Part shown: one piece after another, positions 63,253 to 64,000 of the stretch | How positions within the stretch are numbered: position 1 is the first letter of the stretch | How the letters are laid out: every line of letters begins with the position of its first letter | Notes under the pieces: generated by a model | Database searches by the model: none | Told to the model about the DNA's origin: nothing | Seen by the model: only the letters and a program-made list of their open reading frames with translations | Translations under genes and position numbers: made by a program | Origin: an uncultured Bacteroidales bacterium | GTDB taxonomy: Bacteria > Bacteroidota > Bacteroidia > Bacteroidales > UBA932 | Assembly: GCA_944325435.1 (NCBI GenBank) | Contig: CALVAC010000007.1 | Span: 1 to 64,000 of the forward strand | Reading direction: 5' to 3' | DNA length: 64,000 nucleotides

Positions 63253-64000
63253 TATGGAACCTCTACTGCGTTGATTATCTCGGATATTATGTTCTCCGTA
63301 GTGACATTCTCCGCCTCTGCCTCGTAAGTCAGGCCGATCCTGTGGCGAAGCACCTCGTTGCAGACAGCCCTCACATCCTCAGGAATCACATACCCCCTCC
63401 TCTTGATGAACGCATACGCCTTGGATGCCATCGAGAGCGAAATGCTGGCACGCGGGGAGGCACCGTATGAAATGAGATTTGCGAGCCTGCCGAGATTATA
63501 ATCCTCCGGAGTCCTTGTGGCATACACTATGTCCACGATGTACCGCTCTATCTTCTCGTCCATATAGACATCCCTCACCACAGAACGTGCACGGACTATG
63601 TCCTCCGGCTTCATCACAGGGGAAGCCTTAGGGAATTCCCCGGAATTGTTCATCCTTATTATGAGTTTCTCCTCCTCCTTTTTAGGATAGGTCACAACGA
63701 CCTTGAGCATGAAGCGGTCTACCTGCGCCTCCGGGAGAGGATAGGTACCTTCCTGCTCGATAGGGTTCTGGGTAGCCATGACAAGGAAAGGTTCAGGGAG
63801 CTTGAAAGTCTGGTCGCCTATCGTGACCTGCCTCTCCTGCATCGCCTCGAGCAATGCCGACTGCACCTTAGCAGGGGAACGGTTGATTTCATCCGCCAGG
63901 ACGAAATTGGCGAAGACCGGACCTTTGCGGATCTGGAACTGCTCGCTCTTCTGCGAATAGATCATCGTGCCTATGACATCGGCCGGAAGCAGGTCAGGAG
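63252..64000 (-). CDS. MoxR-family AAA+ ATPase (partial, N terminus outside the window)
   Basis: The C-terminal 248 residues of a MoxR ATPase. The frame is open to the window edge (begins PDLLPADVIGTMIY). Visible motifs are VLADEINRSPAKVQSALLEAMQERQVTIG with Walker B (ADE), the sensor MATQNPIEQEGTYPLPEAQVDRF, and the sensor 2 region GASPRASISLSMASKAYAF. The Walker A motif lies outside. MoxR ATPases act as chaperones for vWA proteins, here BatA and BatB, and it is the first visible gene of the bat operon. Confidence 0.95.
   Translation of the reverse strand, partial: PDLLPADVIGTMIYSQKSEQFQIRKGPVFANFVLADEINRSPAKVQSALLEAMQERQVTIGDQTFKLPEPFLVMATQNPIEQEGTYPLPEAQVDRFMLKVVVTYPKKEEEKLIIRMNNSGEFPKASPVMKPEDIVRARSVVRDVYMDEKIERYIVDIVYATRTPEDYNLGRLANLISYGASPRASISLSMASKAYAFIKRRGYVIPEDVRAVCNEVLRHRIGLTYEAEAENVTTENIISEIINAVEVP

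Overview
The window comes from a member of the Bacteroidota, most likely a gut-type Bacteroidales. The evidence is two SusC/SusD outer-membrane pairs, a FimB/Mfa2-type fimbrial operon, the MoxR-Bat operon, the Bacteroidota-only small protein DUF4295 beside rpmB-rpmG, an ECF sigma/FecR pair in front of a SusC with an STN domain, and repeated TAnnTTTG promoter elements. Almost all genes lack a Shine-Dalgarno site. No insertion sequence, prophage, CRISPR array or rRNA was seen, and no gap between genes exceeds 300 bases.

Layout. 1-1103: tail of an unidentified gene and a lone fimbrillin-like lipoprotein. 1246-4282 (+): cysS, exodeoxyribonuclease III and a YhhN-family membrane protein, followed by a convergent 2-hydroxyacid dehydrogenase and tRNA-Leu(CAG). 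5454-11313 (-): a five-gene fimbrial operon with an HExxH lipoprotein, a DUF3575 outer-membrane protein, a TPR/OmpA-like lipoprotein, a fimbrillin and a FimB/Mfa2 subunit. 11541-17521 (-): pheT, a DUF4296 lipoprotein, an amidohydrolase, a radical SAM protein and deoC. 17769-26211 (-): a nutrient-uptake locus with SusC, SusD, a zinc metallohydrolase lipoprotein, a DUF4302 lipoprotein and a BACON lipoprotein. 26404-32679 (-): translation and secretion genes thrS, infC, rpmI, rplT, lepB, rpmB, rpmG, DUF4295 and ftsY. 32756-36740 (+): a DUF4199 membrane protein, a family 2 glycosyltransferase and a PiT phosphate transporter.

36822-53567 is a polysaccharide utilisation locus. It has an orphan AraC-type helix-turn-helix fragment; GH39, GH76, GH125 and GH2 enzymes; an ECF sigma factor with its FecR anti-sigma factor; a SusC/SusD pair; and two secreted lipoproteins of the phosphodiester glycosidase (NAGPA/DUF2233) family. 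GH76 and GH125 together point to an alpha-1,6-mannan backbone. The NAGPA-type enzymes suggest that the mannan carries sugar-1-phosphate diesters, so a phosphomannan is the best inferred substrate. This is the most interesting system in the window.

53775-64000: a SpoU-type RNA methyltransferase and glyA, transcribed divergently, then the minus-strand operon moxR - DUF58 - BatA-associated membrane protein - batA - batB - batC - batD/E. The window edge cuts moxR. batD and batE are fused, and batC carries a long tandem hexanucleotide repeat.

Several starts are not ATG. infC appears to start at ATC behind a strong Shine-Dalgarno sequence that is unusual for this phylum, while ftsY and the ECF sigma factor appear to start at TTG.
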